From Chelatococcus asaccharovorans (GTDB lineage: Bacteria > Pseudomonadota > Alphaproteobacteria > Rhizobiales > Beijerinckiaceae), in assembly GCF_003201475.1 (NCBI RefSeq), contig NZ_QJJK01000004.1:318631-382630 (forward strand): DNA of 64,000 nt, read 5' to 3'. The notes under the pieces are model-generated. The model was not told the DNA's origin and did not search any database. It was given only the letters and a program-made list of their open reading frames with translations. The stretch's first letter is position 1, and each line of letters starts with the position of its first letter. The position numbers and the translations under genes are program-made. This document shows positions 8,511 to 20,509 of the stretch, in pieces.

Positions 8511-8549
8511 ATGCGCAAAATGCATGGGCATCATGCGCATATTGCATGG
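8511..8549. promoter_or_regulatory. Two direct 17-bp repeats upstream of the DMT gene
   Basis: ATGCGCAAAATGCATGG (8511-8527) is followed by ATGCGCATATTGCATGG (8533-8549). The copies match at 15 of 17 positions and begin 22 bp apart, close to two helical turns, which suits a regulator binding one face of the DNA. They lie 54-92 bp upstream of the transporter start codon. No regulator gene is adjacent. Confidence 0.5.
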
Positions 8550-8591
8550 CAACTGCTCAGGGCAACTGCGTGGCTCCGCGCCGCGTCGGGA

Positions 8592-9365
8592 TCAGCGCGT
8601 CGCAGTCAGCATGTAGTTGACGCCGAGATCGCCCGACAGGCGCCAGGAGGCGCTCAGGGGATTGTAGACGACACCCTTGCGGTCGTTGACGGTGAAGCCC
8701 GCGGCTGCCACCGCCTCCGTGAGTTCGTCGGGCGTCACGAATTTCTCCCAGTCGTGGGTGCCGCGCGGGAGCCAGCGCAGGAGATACTCGGCGCCGACGA
8801 TGGCCAGCGCGAAGGAGCGCAAGGTACGGTTGAGAGTGGACAAGATGACGATGCCGTCCTGTCCGGCGACGGCGCAGGCCGCCTTCACGAATACCGCCAC
8901 ATCGGCGACGTGCTCCACCACTTCCATGGCGGTGACAACATCGAAGCGTTCTCCGCGCGCCGCAACAGCCTCGATGGTCTCGGTGCGGTAGTCGATGGAA
9001 AGGCCGCTCTCCTCGGCATGCCGTCGCGCGGCGGCGGCCATCCCGGCCGCCGGTTCGAGGCCCGTCACATCTGCGCCGAGGCGGGCGAGAGGCTCCGCAA
9101 GGAGGCCCCCGCCCGCGCCGATATCAAGAAGAGCGAGGCCGGACAAGGGTTTCGGCGCCCGGATCGACCGGCCGAAATGGGCTGCCACCGCGTCGCGGAT
9201 ATAGGCGAGGCGCAATGGATTGATCTGGTGCAGCGGGCGCATCGGCCCGTTCGGGTCCCACCAACTGTCGGCGAGCTTGTCGAAGCGTGCGACTTCCGCG
9301 GGGTCGACCGTCTGGCCTGCCTGCGCGGCCGCATCTTTCGGCGCTTCATCCCTCGGCGCTATCAT
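8592..9365 (-). CDS. ubiG: Ubiquinone biosynthesis O-methyltransferase
   Basis: UbiG carries out both O-methylations in ubiquinone synthesis using S-adenosylmethionine. The 257-residue protein has the UbiG lead-in ADSWWDPNGPMRPLHQINPLR, whose core is SWWDPNGPMRPLHQIN, the SAM motif LLDIGAGGGLLAEPLA, and the EVVEHV motif. An N-terminal extension of about 20 residues is alanine and proline rich. It is divergent from lysC, a conserved pairing in this order. Confidence 0.93.
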   Translation of the reverse strand: MIAPRDEAPKDAAAQAGQTVDPAEVARFDKLADSWWDPNGPMRPLHQINPLRLAYIRDAVAAHFGRSIRAPKPLSGLALLDIGAGGGLLAEPLARLGADVTGLEPAAGMAAAARRHAEESGLSIDYRTETIEAVAARGERFDVVTAMEVVEHVADVAVFVKAACAVAGQDGIVILSTLNRTLRSFALAIVGAEYLLRWLPRGTHDWEKFVTPDELTEAVAAAGFTVNDRKGVVYNPLSASWRLSGDLGVNYMLTATR

Positions 9366-9558
9366 GAACTCTCCATAAGGCCTTTTGCCTGCTTTCCTTC
9401 AGCCAAAGCTACCACGCCATGGTTGCAAATTGCCGCCCGCGTTGACAGCGGCGGGTGAGGTCGTCATGTATACGCGCCTTTTGCCGGGCGGCCATAGCGG
9501 GCCGGCGGCGCGGGGCATCGCCAAGGTTCCTATCGACATCGAAGTTGCAGATCCCGTC

Positions 9559-10800
9559 ATGGCTCGCCTTGTAATGAAATTCGGCGGCACGTCCGTCGCG
9601 AACGTCGATCGCATCCGCAATGTCGCCCGCCATGTCAAACGCGAGGCCGACGCCGGACATGATGTCGCTGTCGTCGTATCGGCCATGTCGGGGAAAACCA
9701 ATGAACTCGTTGGCTGGTGCCGCGAGGCGGCGCCACTCCACGACGCCCGGGAATACGACGCCGTCGTCGCGTCCGGCGAGCAGGTCACGGCCGGACTTCT
9801 TGCCATCGTCCTGCAGGAGATGGGCATTCAGGCCCGCTCCTGGATGGGCTGGCAGGTGCCCATTCTGACGGATGGCGCCCACGGCGTCGCGCGCATCACC
9901 GGCATCGACGGCTCCGGTATCATCCGCCATTTCGAGGAGCGGAAGGAAGTGGCGGTCGTCGCCGGGTTCCAGGGCATGCATGAGCCCACCCGCCGCATCT
10001 CGACACTCGGGCGCGGCGGCTCGGATACGAGCGCGGTGGCCCTGACCGCCGCCATCGGGGCGGATCGCTGCGACATCTACACGGACGTGGATGGGGTCTA
10101 CACGACCGATCCGCGAATCGTACCGCATGCGCGCCGGCTCGACCGGGTGTCATTCGAGGAAATGCTGGAACTCGCGTCCCTGGGCGCGAAGGTCCTGCAG
10201 GTCCGTTCGGTGGAACTTGCCATGACCCAGAAGGTCAGGACATTCGTTCGTTCGAGCTTCGATGATCCCTTGGATCCGAAGCCCGGCACGCTCATCTGCG
10301 ATGAGGAGGATATCTTGGAGAACAATGTGATCACGGGCATCGCCTATTCCAAGGACGAGGCCCAGATCACCTTGCGGCGCGTGGCCGACAAGCCCGGCGT
10401 CGCGGCGGCGATCTTTGTGCCAATGGCCGAGGCCAACATCAATGTGGACATGATCATCCAGGTGGTTTCAGACGATACCACGACGACGGACATCACGTTC
10501 ACCGTGGGCTCGGCGGACTTCGAGCGCGCCAAGGCTATCCTGGAGTCCTCACGCGACAAGATCGGCTTCGCGACGCTCGAAGGCGCGACCGACGTCGTCA
10601 AGGTCTCCGCCATCGGTATCGGCATGCGCAGCCACGCGGGCGTCGCGGCTCGCGCGTTCCAGGCGCTGGCCGAGAAGGGCATCAACATCCGCGCGATCAC
10701 CACATCCGAGATCAAATTCTCGGTGCTGATCGATTCGGCCTATACGGAGCTCGCGGTTCGCACGCTCCATTCGCTCTACGGCCTCGATAAGCCGCAGTAG
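9559..10800 (+). CDS. lysC: Aspartate kinase
   Basis: This cytosolic enzyme phosphorylates aspartate, the first step towards lysine, threonine and methionine. The protein begins MARLVMKFGGTSVANV, with the KFGGTS nucleotide-binding motif; the GRGGSDTSAVALTAA motif and two C-terminal ACT domains (about residues 265-410) follow. Length is 413 residues, the single-chain class II type with its own regulatory domain. The reading frame stays open upstream to 9385 but the conserved start is the ATG at 9559. Confidence 0.94.
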   Translation: MARLVMKFGGTSVANVDRIRNVARHVKREADAGHDVAVVVSAMSGKTNELVGWCREAAPLHDAREYDAVVASGEQVTAGLLAIVLQEMGIQARSWMGWQVPILTDGAHGVARITGIDGSGIIRHFEERKEVAVVAGFQGMHEPTRRISTLGRGGSDTSAVALTAAIGADRCDIYTDVDGVYTTDPRIVPHARRLDRVSFEEMLELASLGAKVLQVRSVELAMTQKVRTFVRSSFDDPLDPKPGTLICDEEDILENNVITGIAYSKDEAQITLRRVADKPGVAAAIFVPMAEANINVDMIIQVVSDDTTTTDITFTVGSADFERAKAILESSRDKIGFATLEGATDVVKVSAIGIGMRSHAGVAARAFQALAEKGINIRAITTSEIKFSVLIDSAYTELAVRTLHSLYGLDKPQ

Positions 10801-11413
10801 CGGTTCATCTGCGCCGGCGCGTGCCCGCGGTTCCTGCGCGTACCAGGGCCTGCCTGTCCCAAGGGTCTTGTTGCAAGTCGTCCCTGGGCCAGGCCGCCGG
10901 GATAAGGGCGGTCCCCAGCACCGGACATCGGGCTGCAGGTGCTGAGCGAAAGGAAAGGCAGGCCGGTCGACACCTGCCACATCCTGTCCATGTTTAAGCA
11001 ATACGCCGCGCGTGGCCCGGGAGAATCGATACGCCTGAAACCGTCGATTCGCGCTTGGGCCATCGCTTCGATTGGCTTATCAAGCCTGAAAGAGTATGCG
11101 ATTCTCGGATAAGTGCGGCGTTCCTACAGAGAGAGAGTCGGGCGTCTCATTGCGTCGGAGCATTTGTCGCTCTAGCTTTTCCGGCAGATGGGACGAGGTC
11201 GTTTCGGCAGGGAGATGTCGGGCTTTGCTCGCCCGGAGCCGGGTCTCAGGTGGCAGTGATGCGCTAATATGCGCACCATGGGTTGCGGGGGCGCAAACTC
11301 GTTGGCTATACCAACGGTCTATTGGCGCGCCACGTACCGGCGGAGCGGTTTCGCCGGCGCGGTTGGCCGTTAGCTGGCCCGCTTCGTGCGGGACGTTCAA
11401 CGGGAACAGGTTG
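10801..11413. other. Non-coding spacer between lysC and ptsP
   Basis: A 613-bp region with no supported gene. Open frames cross it but show no family features and no ribosome-binding sites. The frame of ptsP stays open back to 11096, yet the upstream 106 codons look unlike protein and the family start lies at 11414. The ptsP promoter should be in the right half. Confidence 0.6.
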
Positions 11414-13681
11414 ATGCGAGGCGCTCCTGGTGGCCCGCGCGTCCTGTTGCGTCGTCTCCGCGAGGTCATGGCGGAGCCGGTCAGCGCGCAGGACAGGCTC
11501 GACCGCATCGTCGTTTTGATCGCGGCCAACATGGTCGCGGAAGTCTGTTCCGTCTACGTCATGCGTACGGACGGAACGCTCGAGCTCTATGCGACCGAGG
11601 GCCTGAAACGCGAAGCCGTCCATCTCACGACGATGAGTTCGGGTGAAGGCCTCGTCGGCCTGATCGCGCGGGAGGCGGAGCCGCTCGCCCTGTCGGATGC
11701 GCAGGTGCATCCCTCCTATTCCTACAAGCCTGAGACGGGCGAAGAGATCTACCACGCCTTTCTTGGCGTGCCGATTCTGCGTGCCGGCAATACGCTCGGC
11801 GTGCTCGTGGTGCAGAACAAGACGCATCGCGTCTACCACGAGGAGGAGATCGAGGCGCTGCAGATCACGGCGATGATCATCGCCGAGATGATCGCCTCCG
11901 GTGAGTTGCAGGCGCTCGCGCGCCCAGGCGCCGACATCGCCATCCGCCGCTCCTTCCACCAGCGCGGGGTGGCGCTGGCCGACGGTGTTGGGCTTGGCCA
12001 TGTCGTGCTGCACGAGCCGCGCGTCGTCGTGAAGGATCTCATTGCCGAGAACGTCGAAGGCGAGGTGAAGCGCCTCGACGACGCGATCGCCGAGATGCGC
12101 GCCGATATCGACCGCCTCCTCGAGCGTGGGGATGTGGCCCACCACGGCGAGCACCGCGATGTGCTCGAGACCGTGCGCATGTTCGCCAATGACAAGGGCT
12201 GGATTCGCCGGATCCGCGAGGCGGTGACGACCGGCCTTACGGCGGAGGCGGCGGTCGAGCGCATCCAGTCGGACACGCGCGCCAAGATCCTGCGCCAGAC
12301 GGATCCCTATCTGCGCGAGCGCCTGCACGATCTCGAGGATCTGGCCGACCGTCTGCTCCATGTGCTGGCGGGCGCCAAACGCGGCGCAGCGCGCGAGGAT
12401 CTGCCGGACAATGCCATTCTCGTGGCGCGTTCGATGGGGCCGGCCGCGCTGCTCGACTATGACCGCGGCCGGCTGCGCGGCCTGGTGCTGGAGGAAGGCG
12501 GGCCATCGAGCCACATCGCCATCGTCGCGCGGGCGCTCGGCATCCCTGCGGTCAGCCGCGTCGAAGGTATTGCCGGCCTTGTCGAGGCCGGCGATGCCAT
12601 CATCGTCGATGGCGGCGTCGGCGATGTTCAGATCAGGCCCGCGCCGGATATCGAGGCGGCCTATGCCGAAAAGGCAAGGCTGCGCGCAAGGCGGCAGGAG
12701 CAGTATCGCAGCCTGCGCGGCATCCCGGCGATAACCCGGGATGGCACGGCCATTACCTTGCAGCTCAATGCGGGCCTGCTCGTCGATATGCCCAATATCG
12801 TCGATACGGGCGCGAGCGGGATCGGGCTGTTTCGCACCGAGCTCCAGTTCATGGTGTCGGAGCGCATGCCCTCCACAAGCGAGCAGCAGACGCTCTATCA
12901 GCAGGTTCTGATCGAGGCGGGCGGCGCGCCGGTCACCTTCCGTACGCTCGACATCGGCGGCGACAAGATCCTGCCCTATATGCAGGCCGCGGAAGAGGAA
13001 AACCCGGCGCTCGGCTGGCGGGCCATCCGTATCGGGCTCGACCGGCCGGGTCTGCTGCGTTCGCAGTTGCGCGCGCTCTTGAAGGCGAGCTCCGGCTACC
13101 ACCTGCGAATCATGTTCCCGATGGTCGCGACCGTGGAGGAGTTCCTGCGCGCCAAATCCATGGTCGGCCGCGAGCAGGCCTATCTCAGGAAATACGGGCA
13201 TCCGGAGCCCGAATCGGTTTCGCTGGGGGTGATGGTGGAAGTGCCGTCGCTGTTGTTCCAGCTCGATGAAATCGCCAGCCATGCGGATTTTCTGTCGGTC
13301 GGATCGAACGACCTGCTGCAGTTCCTCTTCGCGGCGGACCGCGACAACAAGCAGGTCTCGGATCGTTTTGATCCGCTCAGCGCCCCTGCCTTGCGGGCCC
13401 TGCGGGCTATTGCCGATGCGGCGGCGCGCCATGGTTGCCCGGTGACGCTCTGCGGCGAGATCGGTGGTCGCCCGCTTGAGGCGATGGCGCTGATCGGCAT
13501 TGGCTACCGGGCCTTTTCCATGACGCCTGCGTCCATCGGTCCGGTGAAGGCGATGCTGCTCGAGCTCAATGTGACGGAGCTCGCGAACACCATGAGCACG
13601 CTGCTCGGATCGAGCGAGAAGGGCAGCCTTCGCCCGGCTCTTGCGGCCTTCGCGGCGGCGCATGGCCTGCCGGTGCAGTGA
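11414..13681 (+). CDS. ptsP: Phosphoenolpyruvate-protein phosphotransferase EI-Ntr
   Basis: EI-Ntr starts the nitrogen-related phosphotransfer chain by taking phosphate from PEP and passing it to NPr. The 755-residue protein has an N-terminal GAF domain (about 15-165), a helical HPr-binding part, the mobile phospho-histidine domain with GGPSSHIAIVARALGIPAV, and the PEP-binding barrel ending in LCGEIGGRPLE. The ATG at 11414 follows GGGAACAGG and gives the standard family length. Confidence 0.93.
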   Translation: MRGAPGGPRVLLRRLREVMAEPVSAQDRLDRIVVLIAANMVAEVCSVYVMRTDGTLELYATEGLKREAVHLTTMSSGEGLVGLIAREAEPLALSDAQVHPSYSYKPETGEEIYHAFLGVPILRAGNTLGVLVVQNKTHRVYHEEEIEALQITAMIIAEMIASGELQALARPGADIAIRRSFHQRGVALADGVGLGHVVLHEPRVVVKDLIAENVEGEVKRLDDAIAEMRADIDRLLERGDVAHHGEHRDVLETVRMFANDKGWIRRIREAVTTGLTAEAAVERIQSDTRAKILRQTDPYLRERLHDLEDLADRLLHVLAGAKRGAAREDLPDNAILVARSMGPAALLDYDRGRLRGLVLEEGGPSSHIAIVARALGIPAVSRVEGIAGLVEAGDAIIVDGGVGDVQIRPAPDIEAAYAEKARLRARRQEQYRSLRGIPAITRDGTAITLQLNAGLLVDMPNIVDTGASGIGLFRTELQFMVSERMPSTSEQQTLYQQVLIEAGGAPVTFRTLDIGGDKILPYMQAAEEENPALGWRAIRIGLDRPGLLRSQLRALLKASSGYHLRIMFPMVATVEEFLRAKSMVGREQAYLRKYGHPEPESVSLGVMVEVPSLLFQLDEIASHADFLSVGSNDLLQFLFAADRDNKQVSDRFDPLSAPALRALRAIADAAARHGCPVTLCGEIGGRPLEAMALIGIGYRAFSMTPASIGPVKAMLLELNVTELANTMSTLLGSSEKGSLRPALAAFAAAHGLPVQ

Positions 13682-13748
13682 AGCGCTTCGGGCAGGGCGC
13701 GAAAAACCACTGGCATAAAGGCCGCGTCGCGCTTATGTGCCCTTCCTC

Positions 13749-14837
13749 ATGATCCAGTCCAGCATGATGGTTCCCCAGGACAAGCTCGCGGCTATCCTGC
13801 AGCGGCACGATATTCTCACGGCCACGCTCGCCGAGGGCGGGGACGCGGAGGATTTCGTGGCCTTGTCGCGCGAGTTGTCGGAGCTTGACCCGGTGGTTGC
13901 GGCGATCCGAGCCTTCCAGGCGGCCGCCCGTAATGCCGAGGATATCGAGACCCTCTTGAACGATCCGGCCACGGATGCGGAGATGCGCAGCCTCGCCGAG
14001 GAGGAGAGGGCGAATGCGGCGGCGGCGGCGGAAGCGGCGGCGCTGGCCTTGCGCCTTCTGCTGATCCCGAAGGACGAGGCGGACGAGAAAAGCGCCATCC
14101 TCGAGGTGCGCGCGGGAACAGGCGGCGATGAGGCCGCTCTCTTTGCCGGCGATCTCTTCCGGATGTATTCCCGCTATGCCGACCTGAAGGGCTGGAAGGT
14201 CGAGGTTCTCTCCGAAAGCGAGGGAACTGTCGGCGGTTACAAGGAAGTGATTGCGGAAATCCGGGGGCGCGGCGTCTTCGCCCGGCTGAAGTTCGAGTCC
14301 GGGGTCCATCGTGTCCAGCGCGTGCCGGACACCGAGACCTCGGGGCGGATCCATACCTCGGCGGCGACGGTTGCCGTGCTGCCGGAGGCCGAGGACGTCG
14401 ATATCGCCATCGATGAAAGCGATCTCAAGATCGATACCATGCGGGCCCAGGGCGCCGGCGGCCAGCACGTCAACAAGACGGAATCGGCCGTGCGCATCAC
14501 GCATATCCCGACCGGTATCGCGGTGCTGGTGCAGGACGAGCGCTCGCAGCATCGCAACCGCGCGAAGGCGATGAGCGTGTTGCGCTCGCGGCTCTATGAC
14601 ATCCAGCGCCAGCAGAAGGATGCGGCCCGTGCAGCCGACCGGCGGGCGCAGGTTGGCTCAGGCGATCGTTCGGAGCGCATCCGGACCTATAATTTCCCGC
14701 AGGGGCGGGTGACCGATCATCGCATCGGCCTCACCCTCTACAAGCTCGACGAGATGATGATGGGGACGGCCATGGATGAGGTCGTCGATGCCCTGACCAC
14801 CGCACATCAGGCGGCCTTGCTGGCCGAAGGGGAATGA
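13749..14837 (+). CDS. prfA: Peptide chain release factor 1
   Basis: RF1 ends translation at UAA and UAG. The protein carries the peptidyl-hydrolysis motif [16 protein letters not shown] (GGQ) and the [20 protein letters not shown] core of domain 2. I chose the ATG at 13749 (362 residues); ATGs at 13764 and 13767 and a GTG at 13737 are alternatives, and 13767 would give MVPQDKL, close to the usual start. No site has a strong ribosome-binding sequence. The stop overlaps the start of prmC by four bases. Confidence 0.94.
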   Translation: MIQSSMMVPQDKLAAILQRHDILTATLAEGGDAEDFVALSRELSELDPVVAAIRAFQAAARNAEDIETLLNDPATDAEMRSLAEEERANAAAAAEAAALALRLLLIPKDEADEKSAILEVRAGTGGDEAALFAGDLFRMYSRYADLKGWKVEVLSESEGTVGGYKEVIAEIRGRGVFARLKFESGVHRVQRVPDTETSGRIHTSAATVAVLPEAEDVDIAIDESDLKIDTMRAQGAGGQHVNKTESAVRITHIPTGIAVLVQDERSQHRNRAKAMSVLRSRLYDIQRQQKDAARAADRRAQVGSGDRSERIRTYNFPQGRVTDHRIGLTLYKLDEMMMGTAMDEVVDALTTAHQAALLAEGE

Positions 14838-15760
14838 CTGCGGCGTCCTTGCCAGTGGACCAGTGGATAACCCCTGCGACAACGCGCGGGGAGGCACGGC
14901 GTCTTGTGGCGGATGCCTTTGCGGCGGCGCGGCTCGATACGCCGGCCCTCGACGCGCGGGTGCTGCTGTGCAAGGCGCTTGATATTGCTGCCATCGATCT
15001 GGCGACAGAGCCGGACGTGGCGATAGGGCCGGCCGCGGCGGCGCTTGCCGACATGGTGGCGCGGCGCCTCCGGAGGGAACCGGTGGCGCGCATCTGCGGC
15101 CGCCAGGAATTCTGGGGGTTGCCCTTCACCCTGTCCGCGGCCACGCTCGTGCCGCGCCCTGACACCGAAACGCTGGTGGAGGCCGCGCTCAAGGCCATGC
15201 GCGACGAGGGAAGGGCCGGCAGCCGGCTGCGCATCCTCGATCTCGGCACCGGCAGTGGCTGTATCCTGATCGCCCTTCTGAGCGAACTGCCGGCGGCCAC
15301 GGGTGTCGGCATAGACCTTTCGCCCGAAGCCGCACGCATGGCGCGCGACAACGCCGCGATGAACGGGGTTGGAGAGCGCGCTTCGTTCCTGGTGGGCGAC
15401 TGGGCCGCGGCCGTCAAGGCCCCGTTCGACCTGATCGTATCCAATCCACCCTATATCGGGACGGGTGACATCGAGGCCCTTGCGCCCGACGTGAAGCTCT
15501 ACGATCCGCGGCTCGCCCTCGATGGTGGGCCTGACGGGCTTGCGGCTTATTGGCGCGTCGGCGCCGAAGCATGGCGCCTGCTGCGGCCGGGCGGGCACTT
15601 ATTCGTGGAGGTCGGGGCCGGACAGGCCGGGGATGTTGGCCGCCTGTTTGCGCAGCACGGGCTTGAGGACTGGGTCGCGATACGGGATCTTGCCGGAATC
15701 GAGCGTGTCATTCACGCAACACACCGTCACGATGCAGGCGATATGCACCAATCGCCGTGA
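14834..15760 (+). CDS. prmC: Peptide chain release factor N5-glutamine methyltransferase
   Basis: PrmC methylates the glutamine of the GGQ motif in release factors, so it acts on the product of the gene just upstream. The SAM motif [16 protein letters not shown] and the substrate motif SNPPYIG (NPPY) are present, within a 308-residue protein with the usual helical N-terminal domain. Its ATG overlaps the prfA stop as ATGA, a translational coupling typical of this pair. Confidence 0.94.
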   Translation: MTAASLPVDQWITPATTRGEARRLVADAFAAARLDTPALDARVLLCKALDIAAIDLATEPDVAIGPAAAALADMVARRLRREPVARICGRQEFWGLPFTLSAATLVPRPDTETLVEAALKAMRDEGRAGSRLRILDLGTGSGCILIALLSELPAATGVGIDLSPEAARMARDNAAMNGVGERASFLVGDWAAAVKAPFDLIVSNPPYIGTGDIEALAPDVKLYDPRLALDGGPDGLAAYWRVGAEAWRLLRPGGHLFVEVGAGQAGDVGRLFAQHGLEDWVAIRDLAGIERVIHATHRHDAGDMHQSP

Positions 15761-16165
15761 GGGTGGCCTTGCAAAAATGGCTTGGCTGAATAGGGTAAAG
15801 ACGTTAGTGTGGCTTTTAGGAATTGCGCTTAGCGGCAAAAGATAAAGGGTCATGCGATCCTATCGGATCCGCAAGGAGTAGACCTCCGCGAGAAGTGCGA
15901 ATCAAATCTCCGGTGCGGTGAATGGCGGGCAGTCTTAATGCTGCGCGCAGACCTTGGGTCGAACAATTCGTCGCCGGTGAGGCCTTGTCGTATCACCTTG
16001 GGATCGGCATCCGCAATATGAACACAAGGGTGGCTGACTGCCCTTCAGAGGGCTCGGCTACGGCGCTGACTGAATAAGCGCGCATTCTCCGCCATTGGCG
16101 GCTCGCGCGTTTAAACGCGTGCGATTGGCGCGCGTGGTTTTTTTATCCATATCCAGAGACAGTCG
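15761..16165. other. Spacer with 14-bp perfect palindrome before the DUF4167 gene
   Basis: No gene is supported in these 405 bases. A perfect palindrome CGCGTTTAAACGCG lies at 16106-16119, 46 bp before the next start codon, followed by a run of seven T at about 16138-16144. It could be an operator, a hairpin in the leader, or chance. A 22-codon open frame from 15777 has no supporting evidence. Confidence 0.5.
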
Positions 16166-17281
16166 ATGAGACCAGGTCAAAACAGGCGCATGCGGGGCCG
16201 GAACCGGAAAGGCCCCAATCCTTTGACACGGACGTATGAGTCCAACGGACCGGATGTGAAGATCAGGGGCACCGCCCAGCACATCGCCGAGAAATATGCC
16301 CAATTGTCGCGTGATGCACAGGCATCGGGTGATCCCGTGTCGGCCGAGAACTACCTGCAGCACGCAGAACATTATTACCGGATCATCGCCGCGGCGCAGG
16401 TCCAGTTCCAGCAGACGTATGGCACTTTCCCACGCGCCTATGACGATGAGCGCGAGGAGGGCGAGGGCGCAGACGACAACGGTTTCGGCTACGGCACGCA
16501 GCAACCGTCGGACTATGGGGCGCCGCAGCCGGACGCGCGCGGTGCCTATGACGAGCAGCCCTATGCGCCAGCGCAGCCCTATCAGGGGCGCCAAGACCGT
16601 GGTGAACGCCAAGACCGTGGTGAACGCCCGGACCGTGGTGAGCGCCAGGACCGTGGCGAGCGCCCGGACCGTAGTGAACGTCAGGATCGCGGTGAACGTT
16701 ATGAGCGATCCGAGCGACCGGATCGCGCCGGTGAACGCCAGGCGCGCGGCGGTGAACGCCACGAGCGCGGCGGTGAACGCCAGGAGCGCGGTGGTGAACG
16801 CCCGGAGCGTGGTGGTGAACGTCAGGAGCGCGGAGGCGAGCGCCAGGACCGTCGTGAACGGTTTCGTGGATCGCGCCGTCAGGACGATGCCCAGGCAGGC
16901 GATGCCGGTGCGAATGGACAGGGTGTCCTGCCGGCATTTCTGACGGCTCCGCTCCGGCAGCCGGCGGAACCGCCCGAGGCGGAGGCCACAGTGGCTCCGG
17001 CACCGGCTGAGCGTCCCCGCGGTCGTGCTGCCGCAAAGACCGTTACACCCAGGGAAACCGTCGCCCCCGACAGCGCGGCGGCCAAGGCTGAGACTGCGTC
17101 CTCCGCTGCGGAGGCCGATGCGCCGGCACCGCGTGCGCGGCGTACCCGCAAGGTGGCCGTCGCCGAGGCCGAAGCGCCGGCGGCTCCGGCGCCTCGGGCG
17201 ACCCGTGGGCGCCCACGGCGCCGTGCGGCCACCGAGGAAGGCGTGGACAGCGATGAGAGCGTGTTGCCGCTCGGCGATTGA
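16166..17281 (+). CDS. DUF4167 domain protein with Arg/Gly-rich repeats
   Basis: The first 80 or so residues form the DUF4167 domain (MRPGQNRRMRGRNRKGPNPL, then KIRGTAQHIAEKYAQLSRDA and a tyrosine-rich helix), a family restricted mainly to Rhizobiales. Residues about 142-231 are repeats of the type QDRGERPDRGER and QERGGER, and the C-terminus is Ala/Pro/Arg-rich and probably disordered. RG-rich tails and a basic head suggest RNA or ribosome binding, which is inference only. Length is 371 residues. A strong terminator follows, so it is a single-gene unit. Confidence 0.85.
   Translation: MRPGQNRRMRGRNRKGPNPLTRTYESNGPDVKIRGTAQHIAEKYAQLSRDAQASGDPVSAENYLQHAEHYYRIIAAAQVQFQQTYGTFPRAYDDEREEGEGADDNGFGYGTQQPSDYGAPQPDARGAYDEQPYAPAQPYQGRQDRGERQDRGERPDRGERQDRGERPDRSERQDRGERYERSERPDRAGERQARGGERHERGGERQERGGERPERGGERQERGGERQDRRERFRGSRRQDDAQAGDAGANGQGVLPAFLTAPLRQPAEPPEAEATVAPAPAERPRGRAAAKTVTPRETVAPDSAAAKAETASSAAEADAPAPRARRTRKVAVAEAEAPAAPAPRATRGRPRRRAATEEGVDSDESVLPLGD
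16589..16859 (+). repeat. In-frame tandem repeats coding for RG-rich units
   Basis: About a dozen imperfect 18-21 bp units of the form CGC-CAG-GAC-CGT-GGT-GAA run head to tail in frame inside the DUF4167 gene. The DNA similarity between neighbouring units (GGTGAACGCC repeated throughout) suggests recent expansion by slippage, and copy number may vary between strains. Confidence 0.75.
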
Positions 17282-17311
17282 TCGCTGCTCGGACCATGCT
17301 GGCGTGATCAC

Positions 17312-17338
17312 GGGAGGGCCTCAGGCCCTCCCTTTTTT
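17312..17338 (+). terminator. Rho-independent terminator after the DUF4167 gene
   Basis: GGGAGGGCC (17312-17320), loop TCA, GGCCCTCCC (17324-17332), then TTTTTT. A 9-bp perfect GC stem with a T tract is a textbook intrinsic terminator, 30 bp after the stop codon. Confidence 0.92.
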
Positions 17339-17755
17339 ATTGCTGCGGGCACTTCAAAGGAAAGTGCGGGACGGCTTTCCGTCCGGACTTGCGCAAAATC
17401 AAAGAGAAAAAGCGTTTCCGCACTTAAGCAGACCAAGAGAAGCGCTCTCGCTTCGCGCGCGGATCTGAGATGTCGATTGGCCCTGGATCTTTCGATTGCC
17501 AAGGCGGTGCCGTGGTGGTTCGCTGTTCCGTAATCCTCCCGGCCGGAACCCGGCCCCCGGCAGATGCGGACATCTCGTCGGAAATAGCGGGTCGTCGCGC
17601 AGGAAGGGCACTTGTGTTACTGATCTGCAACACTACATCAGCTTCGCCGGCCCCGCCGATGGGGGCGGTGCCTGGCGCGGCTAAACCCCGCGGGGCAATC
17701 CTTCGCGGGTTTCGGCGTGCCTCTCGGGGGCGCTGCTACCGGTCTGGAGCAGGAC
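17339..17755. other. clpB upstream region
   Basis: There is no gene in these 417 bases. As clpB is usually a heat-shock gene, an RpoH-type promoter is expected. The best candidate I see is CTTGTG (17611-17616) and CTACAT (17633-17638) with a 16-base spacer, about 120 bp upstream of the start codon. The match is weak and should be taken as tentative. Confidence 0.35.
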
Positions 17756-20380
<2,625 letters not shown>

Positions 20381-20401
20381 GGCAAAGTCGGCGGGACGGT
20401 G

Positions 20402-20426
20402 CCCTCTCCCACTTTGCGGGGAGGGG
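20402..20426. repeat. Degenerate REP-like hairpin after clpB
   Basis: CCCTCTCCC (20402-20410) faces GGGGAGGGG (20418-20426) with a few mismatched pairs. It resembles the CCCTCTCCCG palindrome at 61385 and the CCTTCTCCCC palindrome at 42712 and may be a decayed copy of the same dispersed element, possibly serving as the clpB terminator. Confidence 0.4.
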
Positions 20427-20509
20427 ATAACGCCCGCTAACTTGGCGCCATACCCTGACAATTGCTCTCCCGACGCTTATCTCTGATATATTCGTCGGGA
20501 GAGTTCTTG

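Noticed and set aside
11306-13663. 785-codon open frame antisense to ptsP
   Set aside because: Same effect of GC-rich third positions; His/Arg/Asp-rich low-quality protein with no motif.
15777-15845. 22-codon frame MAWLNRVKTLVW...
   Set aside because: No ribosome-binding site and no other support; kept as part of the spacer.
16589-16859. Repeats resembling a CRISPR array
   Set aside because: Units are adjacent, in frame and without unique spacers; they code for RG-rich protein repeats.
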